From Proteles cristata cristata (taxonomy: Eukaryota; Chordata; Mammalia; Carnivora; Hyaenidae): DNA of 64,000 nt. Of this stretch, positions 21,528 to 32,011 are shown in pieces. Every line of letters begins with the position of its first letter. Positions within the stretch are counted from its first letter, which is position 1. Below the pieces are notes generated by a model. It did no database searches, was not told where the DNA came from, and saw only the letters and a program-made list of their open reading frames with translations. The position numbers were made by a program, and so were the translations under genes. Location of the stretch: contig JAESUZ010004818.1 of the NCBI GenBank assembly GCA_017311185.1, forward strand, positions 682,001 through 746,000, given 5' to 3'.

Positions 21528-21761
21528 TTTTTTTTTTTTTTTTTTTTTAATATTTTTTATTTATTTCTAGGAGAGAGAGAGAGAGAGACAGCGTGAGCAG
21601 GGGAGGGTCAGAGAGAGAGGGAGTCACAGACCTGAAACAGGCTCCAGGCTCTGAGCTGGCAGTCAGCACAGAGCCCGACGCGGGGCTCGAACCCACGAAC
21701 CGCGAGATCATGACCTAAGCGAAAGTCGGACGCTTAACCGACTAAGCCACCCAGGCGCCCC
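21528..21761 (-). mobile_element. Young feliform SINE, variant sublineage
   Basis: A minus-strand element with a perfect 19-bp target duplication, tagagcagcctaggcttct, at 21509-21527 and 21762-21780. Its sequence is almost the same as that of the elements at 9077 and 52970, including gacctaagcgaaagtcgg and ctggcagtcagcac. It lies in unique sequence, so a locus-specific test would be easy. Confidence 0.97.
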
Positions 21762-21780
21762 TAGAGCAGCCTAGGCTTCT

Positions 21781-22555
21781 GTCCTTGAATTGCATTCGCT
21801 GTTTGATTTAGGAAATTTGCTAAAGACAAAACATTGGTAAACTGACACTAAAAAGCATTACTGAGCATAGGAAAGGCAAACAAGGGGGTATGTGGACTAT
21901 TAGATTCCCTCTCCCTCAATATTTCCAGTTACATCCCTCGGAGCAGCTGGATGGGACTGTAAGGCACCTGTCATCTCCTGGCTGGGGAATTACAGCAGAA
22001 CAGAGAACCAGAAATGGAACCGTAGGTCTGGACCCTTAGTGTTCAAGGCTTCAGAAGTCTTCAAGGCACTTGACGGAAAAGACCTGCACGTCTGAGCATC
22101 AGATGCCCCTGAGTCTTATAAGAGTCCAAGTGTTCAGTTTATTCTGTAAATGACAGACCTGGAAGAGCACGGGACCAGTCCAAGCCACTGCTTACCATCC
22201 CCTACCACTCCCAAGACTCAGTAATTTCACATGCTGTTGGGAGAGGAAGAGAGCAGAGAGCTCAGATTTGGGGAGACCCCAAGAAGAGGGCATGTGCCCT
22301 GCCTGCCCCCACCCCGTGGCCCAGGCCCCAACGCAGGGTAGGTCAGGTATCTGAGAGCAGAGATTCTGGGGCTCCGTCGCTGGGTAAGGCCTGTGCAGGA
22401 GACAAGTCTGGCTGGGTTCTCCCCTCCCAGAGCCAAGCAGAGAAGGGAAAATTAAGTAGAAATGGTCGCAAGAAAGAGAACCTTCTGTGTTTTTCTGCAC
22501 CAGAGCTACAGAAACCTAATCTCAGTGAAATTCTATCCACTCCAGATTTGTTTTT
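21781..22555. other. Unassigned non-coding DNA
   Basis: No gene or named repeat. Minus-strand frames of 65-102 codons lie over 22192-22540 and have no recognisable domain. Confidence 0.5.
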
Positions 22556-22568
22556 GTTTTTAGCTCTT

Positions 22569-22767
22569 TTAAAAACAATTTAATGTTTGATTTATTTTTG
22601 GGAGACAGAGAATGTGAGTGGGGGAAGGCCAGGGAGAGTGACAGCAGTTGTAAAGCAGCTGTACACAGAGAGCAGCAAGCCTGACGCAGGGCTCGAACTC
22701 CCAAACTGCAAGATCACGACCGGAGCCAGTATTGGGCGTTCAACCGACTGAACCACCCAGGCGCCCC
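22569..22767 (-). mobile_element. Diverged feliform SINE
   Basis: The plus strand ends in accacccaggcgcccc and carries gcagggctcgaactcccaaa. The middle (agcagttgtaaagcagctgt) is altered from the usual tccaggctctgagctg block. A short duplication, tagctctt, lies at 22561-22568 and 22768-22775. Confidence 0.88.
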
Positions 22768-23043
22768 TAGCTCTTCTCCTTTATGTTGTCTATTCTATTT
22801 GGGGGGATACCAAAGCAGGTGGGAAAGAGGTATCTGTTCTCAGTCATCACCCGGCCCACTGTTCCTGGGCCCATTTGGCCTCTGGGTGTGAGTTCACACA
22901 AATGGCTGCGCCAGTGGCTTCGGCCCAAGCCTGCTGGACCTCCATGTCCTGCTGTGCAGGACCACATTCGACCACGTTCCATGCTTTGTGTGAGCAGGTG
23001 AGGACCCCAAGAGGTGGTCTCTGATCACTTGCCCTTAACACTC

Positions 23044-23230
23044 ACACACAGTGTGACCTTAGGTAAATTACATAAATAACCTCTCCACGCCTCAGTTTCC
23101 TCATCCGTAGAATGGGAATAACAATAGTATGTACCTCAGAGAGTTGCTGTGACAATTAAATGAACTAACACGTTTTAAATGTCTTAGAGCCCTACACATG
23201 CATCCATTCATGTGATTATTTGCTACTAGT
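23044..23230 (+). mobile_element. MIR SINE
   Basis: A clear sense MIR: acagtgtgaccttaggtaaa, then cacgcctcagtttcctcatc, then gaatgggaataacaatagta, then gacaattaaatgaactaaca. One of the best-preserved MIR copies in the window. Confidence 0.88.
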
Positions 23231-24485
23231 TATAAAGGTGGTGATGTGGGAGAGGCTCTTTGTACAAATACCAAATAATACAAATTTGTACTATTTTTCA
23301 TAGGCATTGTGATGCGCTTCCTGGGTGGGAGAGAAAAGCATGAGGCTGCAGCCAGGGTTCTAGAAACAACACATCACATAACACTGCCAAGTGCCGATGT
23401 TCCAGATCGGACCTGACAGATCAGTCCTAGAGGCTGCGTCTGCGCCAGGCACGGCTTTCGGTTGCTGGATAGGGAAGAGGATCTGCGGTGCTGGCATGAA
23501 GGACAGTGGCCACAGCGGTAGGAGGGGAAAGAAGAAGAGGGGACCTCCAAGGCCTCAGGACACTGGCTCTTCAGTCAACCCATGTTAGACCCCCTCACTC
23601 TATTGCAGCCAGTGCGGCCTTCTGAATGAGAGCCGGCTGGCGCCCTGCCCCGGCCCAGGCGTGCTCACAGGAGTGTCCTGCGCGTGTGAGCACCGTTGTC
23701 ATGAGGCCGGACCCAGCACAGAGAGCGGCGGGAACAGAGGCCTGTAATGCTGCCCCAAGGTTGGGCAGTCAGGCTACCAAGTAAAGAGAGGGTGCAGGCT
23801 TGGGTCCAGGTGACACCAGATGTCAGTCTGACCAAGGACCCTGTGGCCAACTTACCAGCCCCTGGTAAGATGGTAGTGCAAGATCCGCACCCAATCTGAA
23901 TACACTGGAAACGGGGCCTGCGCTGGATCAGTTAAGCACCTGGAGGTTCCTGCACTCCTCGGTCCTCAAACCCTCCCCTTGGCCTCATGCCCACGGTGCC
24001 TCATTGGCTGAGTCCCACCGTCAGCACTTTGGTTTCCATTTGCAATTGCCCCTTGGGACCCACCAGCTTCTGGAGGAGTGTCCCAGTCCAGAGATGATAG
24101 ATGGGTCTTCCTTTCTGTGCCAACTTCTATTGATTGCTAGAACTTGCTTGGGATTCAGTGTTTGGAAAGTGGTCAGCTCTGGGGGACAAGATCATTTAGC
24201 TCTGACTGCCCAAGTTCAGGGAGCGAAAGAGGCAGCATGCATGTGGTGCCCCAGCCCATCTCTCCAAAGGAGGGTTCTTCGGCCCCTGTGGGAGAGAACT
24301 GGACACATGGAAAATAAAAAGTAGGGGGAACAAAACTGGGCTCTGAAGGGCCCCAGTTGTTGCCAGAGGTGGGTGCACTGAAATCTGGACACAGTTGCCA
24401 CAGCCTTTGGGGGGACCATTAGCAATTTCCCAGGTGGTAGTGTAGAGCTGCCTGTCTGGTCCCCCTAGTGGGGGCGGGAGTTGGT
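23231..24485. other. Unassigned non-coding DNA
   Basis: The section 23440-23720 is relatively CpG-rich but too short and too sparse for a CpG island. No exon-like frame with a recognisable product was found on either strand. Confidence 0.5.
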
Positions 24486-24488
24486 GGA

Positions 24489-24596
24489 GCGACCAACCTC
24501 CCCCAGTTGGCCTAGGACTGTTCTCGTTTGAACAATGAAAGTCTCACATACCAGGAAGCTCCTCAGTCCCGGGCCGACCGGGATGACTGGTCACCC
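24489..24596. mobile_element. Possible short inverted-repeat DNA element
   Basis: The left end gcgaccaacctcccc and the right end gatgactggtcaccc form an imperfect inverted repeat around GACCA/TGGTC, with a core containing ctcagtcccgggccgaccgg. The pattern resembles a family of short non-autonomous hAT-like relics in mammals ('ctcagtcccgggcaaaccgggacggttggtcaccc'), which I cannot name. Confidence 0.4.
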
Positions 24597-25019
24597 AACC
24601 GACAGGAGGTATAAAAGCTTTACCTGCCCCCCACCCCCCACCCACCGGCGCAAGGCTGATCCTTCAGCTTAGTAGCCAGGAACACACACTCTTCTTTAGA
24701 AAGAAAGATGTGCCAGGTACCCTTCAAGAGCCTATCTCTGGTCGCACTCGGTGGCTCTTACATGAAATGTTAACCCAGGAGCCTAAGGACTTTCGATTCC
24801 CCTGACGCTCCCTTGTGAATGAAGGTGAAGTTCAGGGGACTTTGGAGAGAGATCTATCTGGAGCCAGTGTGCTCAGTGGCTCTTACCTTCTCCCTGGTTT
24901 ATGTCCTTTCCACCTGCAACTTGCTAAGAAGAATCTGCACTTGCACTCAGCTATGTCTGCTCTGGGTGACATCTGTCAACCTGGGAGTTTAATTGTTGGT
25001 AATAGTATTTCCCTGTTAT
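24597..25019. other. Unassigned non-coding DNA
   Basis: A TATA-like ggtataaaagc at 24608-24618 is followed by a C-rich run, but no transcript start or ORF supports a promoter. Nothing else is recognised. Confidence 0.45.
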
Positions 25020-25215
25020 TCAGGCACCACACAAATAGCATAAATATGATTTAACCACCCTTGCCAGAAATCACAAATTTGTGTCGTGCGTGCTGAACGC
25101 TAAGGCTGATTAGCACAAGATTTAATTTTCGTTAATATCAGCCCAAGACAAGCAGAGCATGAAATTAACCTGATGTGTTAATATTGTGCTTCACAGTTCC
25201 AACTGTATCCTGTAG
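25020..25215. promoter_or_regulatory. Candidate conserved non-coding element
   Basis: A repeat-free AT-rich block with clustered homeodomain-like sites: ctgattagcac near 25104, gatttaattttcgttaatat near 25119, gaaattaacctg near 25160, and gtgttaatattgtgc near 25175. Its abrupt change in composition relative to the GC-rich flanks is typical of conserved enhancers. Conservation is untested. Confidence 0.4.
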
Positions 25216-25490
25216 AGGCTCTCACTGGAGCCAGGGGCCGCTCTGCGTGGGGAAGGACTCTAGCAATCAGCACCGTCTTGGGGGAGCAGAATGAGCAGGC
25301 CCCGGAGGAGGTAGTTCCTGCAGCTGCAGTCAGGAAGGCATCGGATGGCAACGCAGGGAGGCCCTGGATGGCAGGTGGATATTACGGTGGGAATTAAGGA
25401 CTAGGAGCCTCCGCAGCCCTTTCCAATCCTGGGGCTGTAGGATATTGAATCTCAAAAGAGCTTCCACAGGTCAGATGTTACTATCTAAGA
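25216..25490. other. Unassigned non-coding DNA
   Basis: GC-richer unique sequence without an ORF of interest or a named repeat. Confidence 0.45.
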
Positions 25491-25497
25491 CAAATGA

Positions 25498-25962
25498 CAA
25501 ACTGCAGCCTGAGGACTGAATTGAGCCCGTTGGCTGTCTGCACAGCCCATGAGCTAAGAATGATTTTTTTTACATCTTTAAATGGTTAGGGGGGGGGGAG
25601 GGAATCAAACGAAGAATTCATGCCGTGATATGAAAACTATATGAAATTCAAATCTCACGTGTCTATTCAGACGGTAGCTACCAAGTTGAGCAGGGTGGAA
25701 CTTACAGAGAAGTTGAATCACTATGTGGTACACCTGAAACTAATGTAACAGTGTATGTCAGCTATACCCAAATAACAAAATAAAGCTTTTTAACACAAAG
25801 TTCAGTGTCCATCAGTTAGGTGTGACTGGAACTCAGCCATGCCATTTGTTTTTGTATGGTTTGTAACAGCTGAATAGTTGCTACAGAGACCATAAGAACT
25901 AGAAAGCTCTAAATATTTACTCTCCGGCTCATTACTGGAAAAATTTGCCAACTCCCAATCTG
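25498..25962. mobile_element. hAT-type DNA transposon relic, split by an L1 tail
   Basis: The left end caaactgcagcctgaggact with ttgagcccgttggctgtctg and the right end gctctaaatatttactctcc with aaaatttgccaactccc follow the well-known mammalian element whose ends read 'ggcaaactacggcccgcgggcc' and 'ctggccctttacagaaaaagtttgcc'. An L1 tail at about 25666-25790 splits it. Another relic of the same family lies at 37379-37605 in the opposite orientation. Family name not asserted. Confidence 0.65.
25666..25790 (+). mobile_element. 5'-truncated L1 3' end inside the hAT relic
   Basis: The text tatgtggtacacctgaaact, aatgtaacagtgtatgtcag, ctatacccaaataacaaaat, aaagc matches the 3' end of a carnivore L1. 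A diverged duplication of host sequence (caaatctcacgtgtctatt before, aagttcagtgtccatca after) suits target-primed insertion. Confidence 0.7.
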
Positions 25963-26211
25963 AGACAACAGTAATTTTCAAATGGGCTCTTTGGAGAATG
26001 GACCTAGGGCATCAAGGGGAAGTGGGACTCCAGGCTTTCGCTGTTTATCAGTTAATACACCATGTGCTTTTGTTTGAAGAAAAAGATTATAACTAAAAAC
26101 GGTTTAAAGCGAGTTCAAAACGTTTTCCCTTTGGAGGAGCACATGGAGGTCAGTGAATTGTGGGCTGTAGGCAGCTCTAGATCTCCAGATGAACCCAGAC
26201 TAGGCCAAAGT

Positions 26212-26285
26212 TGTGTGTGTGTGTGTGTGCGTGTGTGTGCGTGCATGTGTGCGTGCATGGGTACACACGTGTGTACATGTGCATG
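26212..26285 (+). repeat. Compound TG/TGCA microsatellite
   Basis: Two adjoining stretches of strictly alternating purines and pyrimidines (26212-26259 and 26260-26285) are built of gt, gc and ca steps. Long alternating tracts can adopt Z-DNA. The cysteine/valine-rich ORFs across it are by-products. Confidence 0.9.
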
Positions 26286-26477
26286 AATGTATGTGCTCCT
26301 CCAACCACAGAGTGTGGGGTCAGGGGCAGGTATACAAGTAGATCTATTATCATCCTCATGAAGCACAGTCTGGGATTCTCCTATATACACAGACCTCCCT
26401 TCCCCTCTGCCTAGCAAACACCTACTGATCCACTTTAAATAAGCTGGTACATATTCTTAGCTTAATTAAACCGTTTG

Positions 26478-26826
26478 TGGTAGGCTAATGTCTACATCAA
26501 ATCCATGGGACCTGGGAATGTTGCCTTTTTTGGAGGAAGGGTCTTTGCAGATGTAACTAAATTAAGAATCCACCCCTAACTGCCACAAGTATCTTTATAA
26601 AAGAAAAACACTGAGAAGAAGGCACTGTGACAACAGGGGCAAAAATTGCAATGTGGCCACAAGCCCAGGAATGTCAGGCCAGCTACCAGAGGTGGGATTT
26701 TTCTCAGAGACCTGCCAGATTTCAGACCTCAGCCCTCGAAAAAACACCCTTGAGAATAAAATTGTGCTGCATTAAACCACCAAGTTTGTGTCGATTTGTT
26801 ACAGCAGCCTCTGGCAACTAATGCGC
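26478..26826 (+). mobile_element. MLT1-class LTR (ERVL-MaLR relic)
   Basis: The order matches an MLT1-type LTR: gggaatgttgcc..., aaggggtctttgcag-like ggaagggtctttgcagatgt, then ctttataaaagaaaaacact, a gagaataaaattg block, and the end taaaccaccaagtttgtgtc with atttgttacagcagcctctg. No internal retroviral genes are present, so this is a solo LTR or LTR fragment. It is very old and has no coding capacity. Confidence 0.75.
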
Positions 26827-27124
26827 CAAAAAGGTTTTATTGTACATGGTCCCACAATCCTGCGACAATAATTTCCATTACTTGTGTTGAATACCCACGC
26901 ATCCCTCACAAGCCCGTTCAAAGCTTTCGGTCTTATAAATTATAGTTTATATATAGAGAGAAGAGTACGAAGAATATATATATATATAGAAGAGCACGAG
27001 GGACAAAATGAGGTAACGTATTTAAAGCATCTTGCACATAGGAGACACTGCGCACACGAACTACTCCTTTCCTTCCTTTCTCCCAGCAGAATCAGTTGCC
27101 CCTCCCTCTGAGGTCGCATAGCAC

Positions 27125-27687
27125 TTCATAAAATTTTTTTAATTGAAGTACAGTTGACATATGCTATATTAGTTCCATATGGACTTACGACACAGTGATT
27201 TGACAATTAAATACGTTACAAAATGCTCAGCACAGTAAACGTGGTTACCACTCGTCACCATACAACATTATTACAATATTATTGACTATATTCCCTATGC
27301 TGTGCTTTTCATCTCTGCGACTTATTCTATAACTGGAAATTTGTGCCTTTTAATCCCTTTTATCTATTCTGCCCATCCCCCACCCACCTCCCCTCTCTGG
27401 CAACCACCAGCTTGTTTTCCGTATTTATAAGTCTGTTTGGATGTTTTATTTATCTGTTTTGTTCTTTAGATTCTACATATAAGGGAAATCAGATGGTATT
27501 TATTTTTATCTGGCTTATTTCACTTAGCATAATACCTTCTGGATGCATCCATGTTGCCATGAATGGCGAGATTTCATTCTTTATGACTAATAGTCTGTTG
27601 TATAAATGTGCCACATCTTCTTTCTCCATTCATCTGTCGATGGGCGTTTCACACATATTTTAATTAGCACTTACCTTTCTCAGCTAT
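27125..27687 (-). mobile_element. L1 3' part, antisense
   Basis: On the plus strand, a ttgaagtacagttgacatat block opens the reversed 3' UTR, followed by accatacaacattattacaa, tattgactatattccctatg, then acttagcataataccttctg and cattcatctgtcgatgggcg, which are the reverse complement of the end of ORF2. A SINE lies just beyond its right border. Confidence 0.8.
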
Positions 27688-27705
27688 ACTTCTGTGGTTT
27701 TTAAT

Positions 27706-27908
27706 TTTTTTTAATGTTTATTTATTTTTGAGAAAGACAAGCAGCGCAAGCAGGGGAGGGTCAGAGACAGAGGGAAACACACAATCTGAAGCAGGCTCCA
27801 GGCTCCTAGCTGTCAGCACAGAGCCCGACGTGATGATCGAACCCACAAATGGGAGATCATGACCTGAGCTGAAGTCAGCAGCCCAACCGAGAGCCACCCA
27901 GGAGCCCC
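27706..27908 (-). mobile_element. Feliform SINE
   Basis: A minus-strand copy with reverse-complement head gagccacccaggagcccc and body tgaagcaggctccaggctcc. The B-box region is damaged (gacgtgatgatcgaaccc). The duplication acttctgtggtttttaat / acttctatgtttttaatg at 27688-27705 and 27909-27926 has two mismatches, so the copy is older than the perfect ones. Confidence 0.92.
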
Positions 27909-27984
27909 ACTTCTATGTTTTTAATGTCAGTCACTCCCTTCCCTCTACTGGTGGGCTATGGACTTCTTAGAAGCAATGAACATA

Positions 27985-28187
27985 TATCATTCTTTTTTAT
28001 TTTGTTTCCTTTTTACTGAGGTTAACTGTGCATATGGTAAAGAGCCTATATCTTAAGTGTATAGTTCTAAGAACATTTAGAAATGTTTACATCGGGGAGC
28101 CACCCCCAGATCAAGAGATGAGACACCACCAGCACTTCCATGGCCCCCCTCGTCAGTACCTCCCTGAAGAGCCAATGCAACCCTGAA
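27985..28187 (-). mobile_element. Old L1 fragment, antisense
   Basis: The blocks tttttactgaggttaactgt and gtatagttctaagaacattt, followed by a gatcaagagatgagacacca block, parallel the reversed 3' UTR of old L1 families. It continues beyond the SINE at 28188. Confidence 0.55.
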
Positions 28188-28342
28188 TTTTTTGAAGTTT
28201 ATGTATTTATTTTGAGGGTGGGAGGAGGAGCAGGGAGAGAGGGAGAGATCCCAAGCTATGACCATGAACCAAACCCTGAGACCATGAACTGAGCCAAAAT
28301 CAAGAGTTTGACACCTAATTGAATGAGCCACCCCAGTGCCCC
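28188..28342 (-). mobile_element. Old carnivore SINE
   Basis: It ends on the plus strand with gaatgagccaccccagtgcc and contains ccaaaatcaagagtttgaca. The short body and strong divergence mark an old subfamily. No clear target duplication remains. Confidence 0.8.
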
Positions 28343-28792
28343 TCTGACTTCTTTTATCATAGATTATTGATCCGTTCTTGGATATTATATAACCAAAATC
28401 ATATCATATCTATTCTTCTGAATATGGCCTCACTCACACAGCATAAGATTTCTGAGATGTATCCATGTAGCCATGCTGTTATGTGTAGCAACAACATTCT
28501 TTTCTGTTGCATGAAATTCTCAAGATTGCTTTCTTGTGAATGGACTCTAGGGAGTTTCCAGTGTGGAATTATAACAGGCCGTGCTCCAAGAAAGATTCTT
28601 GTGTACATCTTGTCATGGAAACCAGCCATCATTTCTGCTGGGTATGAGCACAAGCAGGACTTCTGGATCACAGGACAAGTATACGACCAGCTTTAGTAGA
28701 TACTGCTGAATGGTTTTCTAACTAACTATACGAATTTTCATTGCCTCCAGCAATGTGTGAAAGCTGGAGCAGCACACCACATCCTCACCAAA
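28343..28792 (-). mobile_element. Old L1 fragment, antisense, continuation
   Basis: The blocks ataaccaaaatcatatcata, gatgtatccatgtagccatg, tcttgtgtacatcttgtcat and gagcacaagcaggacttctg follow the reverse complement of an old L1 3' part, resuming after the SINE at 28188. Confidence 0.6.
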
Positions 28793-28807
28793 CTCTGTCG
28801 GTCTTTT

Positions 28808-29030
28808 TTTTATTTTATTTTTTTAAATGTTTTAGTTATTTTTTGAGAGAGAGAGAGAGATAGCGTTAGCAAAGGAGGGTTAGAGAGAGCAGAAGACACA
28901 GAATCTGAAGACAGGCTCCAGTCTCTGAGCTGTCAGCACAGAGCCCGATGCGGGGCTTGAACCCACGAACTGTGAGATCATGACCTGAGCCAAAGTTGGA
29001 CAACCAAACGACTGAGCCACCCAGGTGCCT
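28808..29030 (-). mobile_element. Feliform SINE
   Basis: A complete minus-strand copy; the duplication ctctgtcggtcttttt / ctctgtcagtcttttt lies at 28793-28808 and 29031-29046. The B box is intact (ggggcttgaacccacgaact). It splits the antisense L1 relic cluster. Confidence 0.93.
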
Positions 29031-29065
29031 CTCTGTCAGTCTTTTTGATTTTACTCATTCAGCTT

Positions 29066-29530
29066 CTTCTTTCTAACTTTACTGAGGTATAATTGACATG
29101 CAAAATGGTAAGATACTGAAAGCATACATCACGGTGATTTAATATTAGGTATACATTGTGACAGGCTTCACCCCTCTGGTTTTTTCGGTTTTATTTTGGT
29201 TAATTAATACATCCCATCACCTTATATGTTTATCTTTTTTTGTGTGAGAACATTTAAGTTCTACTCGTTAGCAAATTTCAACGATAAAATACAGTGTTAT
29301 CAATGATAATCATATTATACATTTTAGATCCTCAGACCTTCTTCATCTGATAACTGAAAGTCTATACCCCTTTACCAACCTCTATGTCCCCCATCCCACT
29401 CCTAGTCTCTGGCAACCACTTTTCTATGCTTCATTTCTGTGTGTTTGACTTCCTTTTTTCATTGGTTCTACATAGGAGTGATAGCAAACATACTTTTTGG
29501 CTTTCTTTGTCTGGTCTATTTCACTTTAGC
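29066..29530 (-). mobile_element. Old L1 3' part, antisense
   Basis: The plus strand reads tttactgaggtataattgac, then catcacggtgatttaatatt, cccactcctagtctctggca, and ttggttctacataggagtga. A third antisense L1 piece in a row; the pieces could derive from two or three insertions. Confidence 0.65.
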
Positions 29531-31070
29531 TAACTCATCTTTATATCCCTCACATACTCAGCCAAAATTTACAGTGTGTAACCCTTCCTTCCTCCCTGGC
29601 CAGTAGTGGCCAGACACAAGCATTTGGCAGAAAGCCCAGTGAGCCATAGACCAGCTACCAACTGATACCACCTTGTATGATAAAATGAGCTGGACCCACT
29701 TGACCCCCTCTCTCAGAAATTAAAGCAAAAAATAAACAGCAGAATATAACACAGTCTTCAATAGGCGCAAATAATGAAAAGCTGGAGTTGCTGTGGTTAA
29801 TCAATACAAGCCAAAGATATGAGAAATTATAAGGAAGCAGAAGCAATAACAGAGAGAGGATAGAGGGTAGACGGGGTGGGAGCGAGCTGAGAGGAGAACA
29901 GAAAGAAGCAAGGACCATGAGAATAGCAGTGAGCCAGGGCACAGCACCCAATGCCATGTGCTGGGCTCACTATGCCAGCCTTGGATCCAGATCCTCCAGC
30001 CCCCAGCTCTATCATGCCCTTGGATAGGGCCTGTTCTTGAATCAGGTCTAGCTCCCTTTTCTCATAATAAATACCCTTAGCATAAACCCCTCCTCACTTT
30101 ACTTGAACTAACATGAGTCTGCTTCTTACAACCAAAACTGTTCAATTGCCATGCCTCGTATGCACTATCAGTGATGCACTGGTACGTGTGTAACAGCCCG
30201 TGCTCTGGGAACGAAAAGCCGTGACGTGAAGTGCTTGCCTATATCTGTAGTGTAAATACTCCCACCATGGCCAATTTCAAGTTGGCCAACTTGACATCAC
30301 TGAAAACAGATGGGAAAAGAGAGGAGATAGCACACCATTATAAAGTGTTGTCACCAAACGGATGCAATAATTGTAAGTAACCTCAAAAGCATAGCTACCA
30401 ATAAAACAATTAGTTGAGCATTTATATACAATGTGAATATCATTATTCATATTAGAAACAAAGTCTATGTAGGTTTTTATAGCAGCTGCATTTACTAACC
30501 AGCTTGCAAAGTCCCTGAAAGTTTGACAGTAGAGCCGGCTTTAGAACATCTCTGAAGTAGATGCTCAGCAAATGTCTGAATCTTTTCCTGCCTTTTGGGC
30601 ACACTGCATCCTAGCACACTCCACACTGTGAAAGCTTCCGCCACCTGGCTCCTAGACTGCTGGCATACCCACACATGAGTAAAACGAGTCATGTGACAAA
30701 AGTGTTGTACTCAATTTTCCACTGCAGATTTCCCCTGGTGATATTCTAAGCCATGGAAATACACATGTCATGGCTATATTTACCCAGACAGAAGCGTCAC
30801 AGTGTTTTGGTTCAGGAATCTGGTTTGTTTTGTTTTTGTTTTCTCTAACAGCAGAACACGAGAACGCACGTACCATAGTATGTTAACCGGTCACAGGAAC
30901 TCTGCCTCACTGAAATGGGCCCTGGATCCTAAATCCAGCAGATAGCCAAGTTTCTTCCACATGCCTAGCGCTGTGCAGGTCAAGAGGGTCACATAAGTGA
31001 AGCAAGAGCTGTAGCTGAATCATGCTGCTTCTGCTGAGAATGGACATTTATTAAGTGCCCACTGTATAAA
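29531..31070. other. Unassigned non-coding DNA, possible LTR relic at 29575-30140
   Basis: Between about 29575 and 30140 the text starts with tgtgtaacccttcc and includes a polyadenylation-type cataataaatacccttagca and a cttacttgaact-like end, an arrangement reminiscent of an LTR, but I cannot match it to a family. No gene is seen in the rest. Confidence 0.35.
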
Positions 31071-31079
31071 AAGATTCTT

Positions 31080-31294
31080 TTTTTTAAATGTTTGTTTATT
31101 TTTGAGAGCGAGAGAAAGACAAAGTGCAAGTTGGGGATGGAGAGAGAGAGAGTAGGAGACACAGAATCTGAAGCAGCTTCCAGGCTTGGAGCCAGCAGCA
31201 CAGAGCCCGACGCAGGGCTCAAACCCCATTAACCACGAAATCATGACCTGGGCTGAAGTCGGATGCTTAACCAACTGAGCCACCCAGGTGCCCC
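31080..31294 (-). mobile_element. Feliform SINE inserted in a MIR
   Basis: A minus-strand copy with reverse-complement head ctgagccacccaggtgcccc. An imperfect duplication (aaaagattctt before, acaaaattctt after) flanks it. MIR-like sequence occurs on both sides (cattt attaagtgcccactg to the left, taagtgctctatgtgg to the right), so the SINE probably split the MIR. Confidence 0.92.
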
Positions 31295-31299
31295 AACAA

Positions 31300-31495
31300 A
31301 ATTCTTCTCTAAGTGCTCTATGTGGATAAATCCAATTAATCCTCACAACAACCCTTTGTGGTAGCTATTATATTATCTCCCCAATCTTACAGATTAGGAC
31401 CCTGAGGCACAGAGAGGTTAAGTAGAAGCCTGAAGCCAATATATGAATCTGAGTATCCAAGCCCAGAGCACACGCTGCTGACCACTGGGCCACCT
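31300..31495 (-). mobile_element. MIR SINE
   Basis: A very clear reverse-complement MIR: aatcctcacaacaacccttt, then gtggtagctattatattatc, then cagattaggaccctgaggca, cagagaggttaagtagaagc, then caagcccagagcacacgctg. Confidence 0.88.
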
Positions 31496-31850
31496 CACCT
31501 CGGGACAAGAAGATACAAACATTGTTGCATGAGTTAATAAAGAAGGCCATCAAGAGGCTGCGCAGAAGTACATGAGTATCAGAGAAGGAGGTGGCAAGGG
31601 TAAGCTGAATTCTTCTCAAAGAATAACTTTAAAAGCCCCATCAGCCCGAGTGACAGGAGAGACCTGAAAGAGAGGCAGGATTTGGGCAGATCAAAAGGAC
31701 AAGGTGGGCAGCTTTGGAGGAGGAGAACTTAAGAGTGGGAACGAGCACCAGGTACCAGGAAGGGTGAGGGCTTCTGCAAGGGTGCCCAGGGCAATGGGAG
31801 GAGACGGGGGAGGAGGGTGAGGCCAAACAACAGAAGGGAAGGATCATGAG
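31496..31850. other. Unassigned non-coding DNA
   Basis: Purine-rich sequence (gggaggagacgggggaggag near 31796). No gene or named repeat. Confidence 0.45.
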
Positions 31851-31854
31851 GGGG

Positions 31855-32000
31855 TGTGAGAACACTTTCAGGGCTACGCGCCCTGTCTTGATGTGATGAT
31901 CACAAGTGTATACATATGTCAAAACTTATCAAAGTGAACACTTTAAATACGTACAGTACATTATATGTCAAGTATACCTCAAATGACATTGCTTTTAACA
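31855..32000 (+). mobile_element. L1 3'-end fragment
   Basis: The blocks atgatcacaagtgtatacat, gtcaaaacttatcaaagtga and a catttgtatacctcaaat-like end follow an old L1 tail ('tatacatttgtcaaaactcatcgaactgtaca...tatacctcaataaa'). Confidence 0.6.
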
Positions 32001-32011
32001 CTGAGAAAACA

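Noticed and set aside
23440..23720. Second CpG-richer stretch, exon-like at first sight.
   Set aside because: No frame yields a recognisable product, and no matched splice signals are visible.
24600..24625. TATA-like ggtataaaagc with a C-rich downstream run.
   Set aside because: There is no initiator, ORF, CpG island or exon downstream; isolated TATA matches are expected by chance.
26062..26414. Overlapping cysteine/valine- and histidine/threonine-rich ORFs.
   Set aside because: They are translations of the TG/CA microsatellite at 26212-26285.
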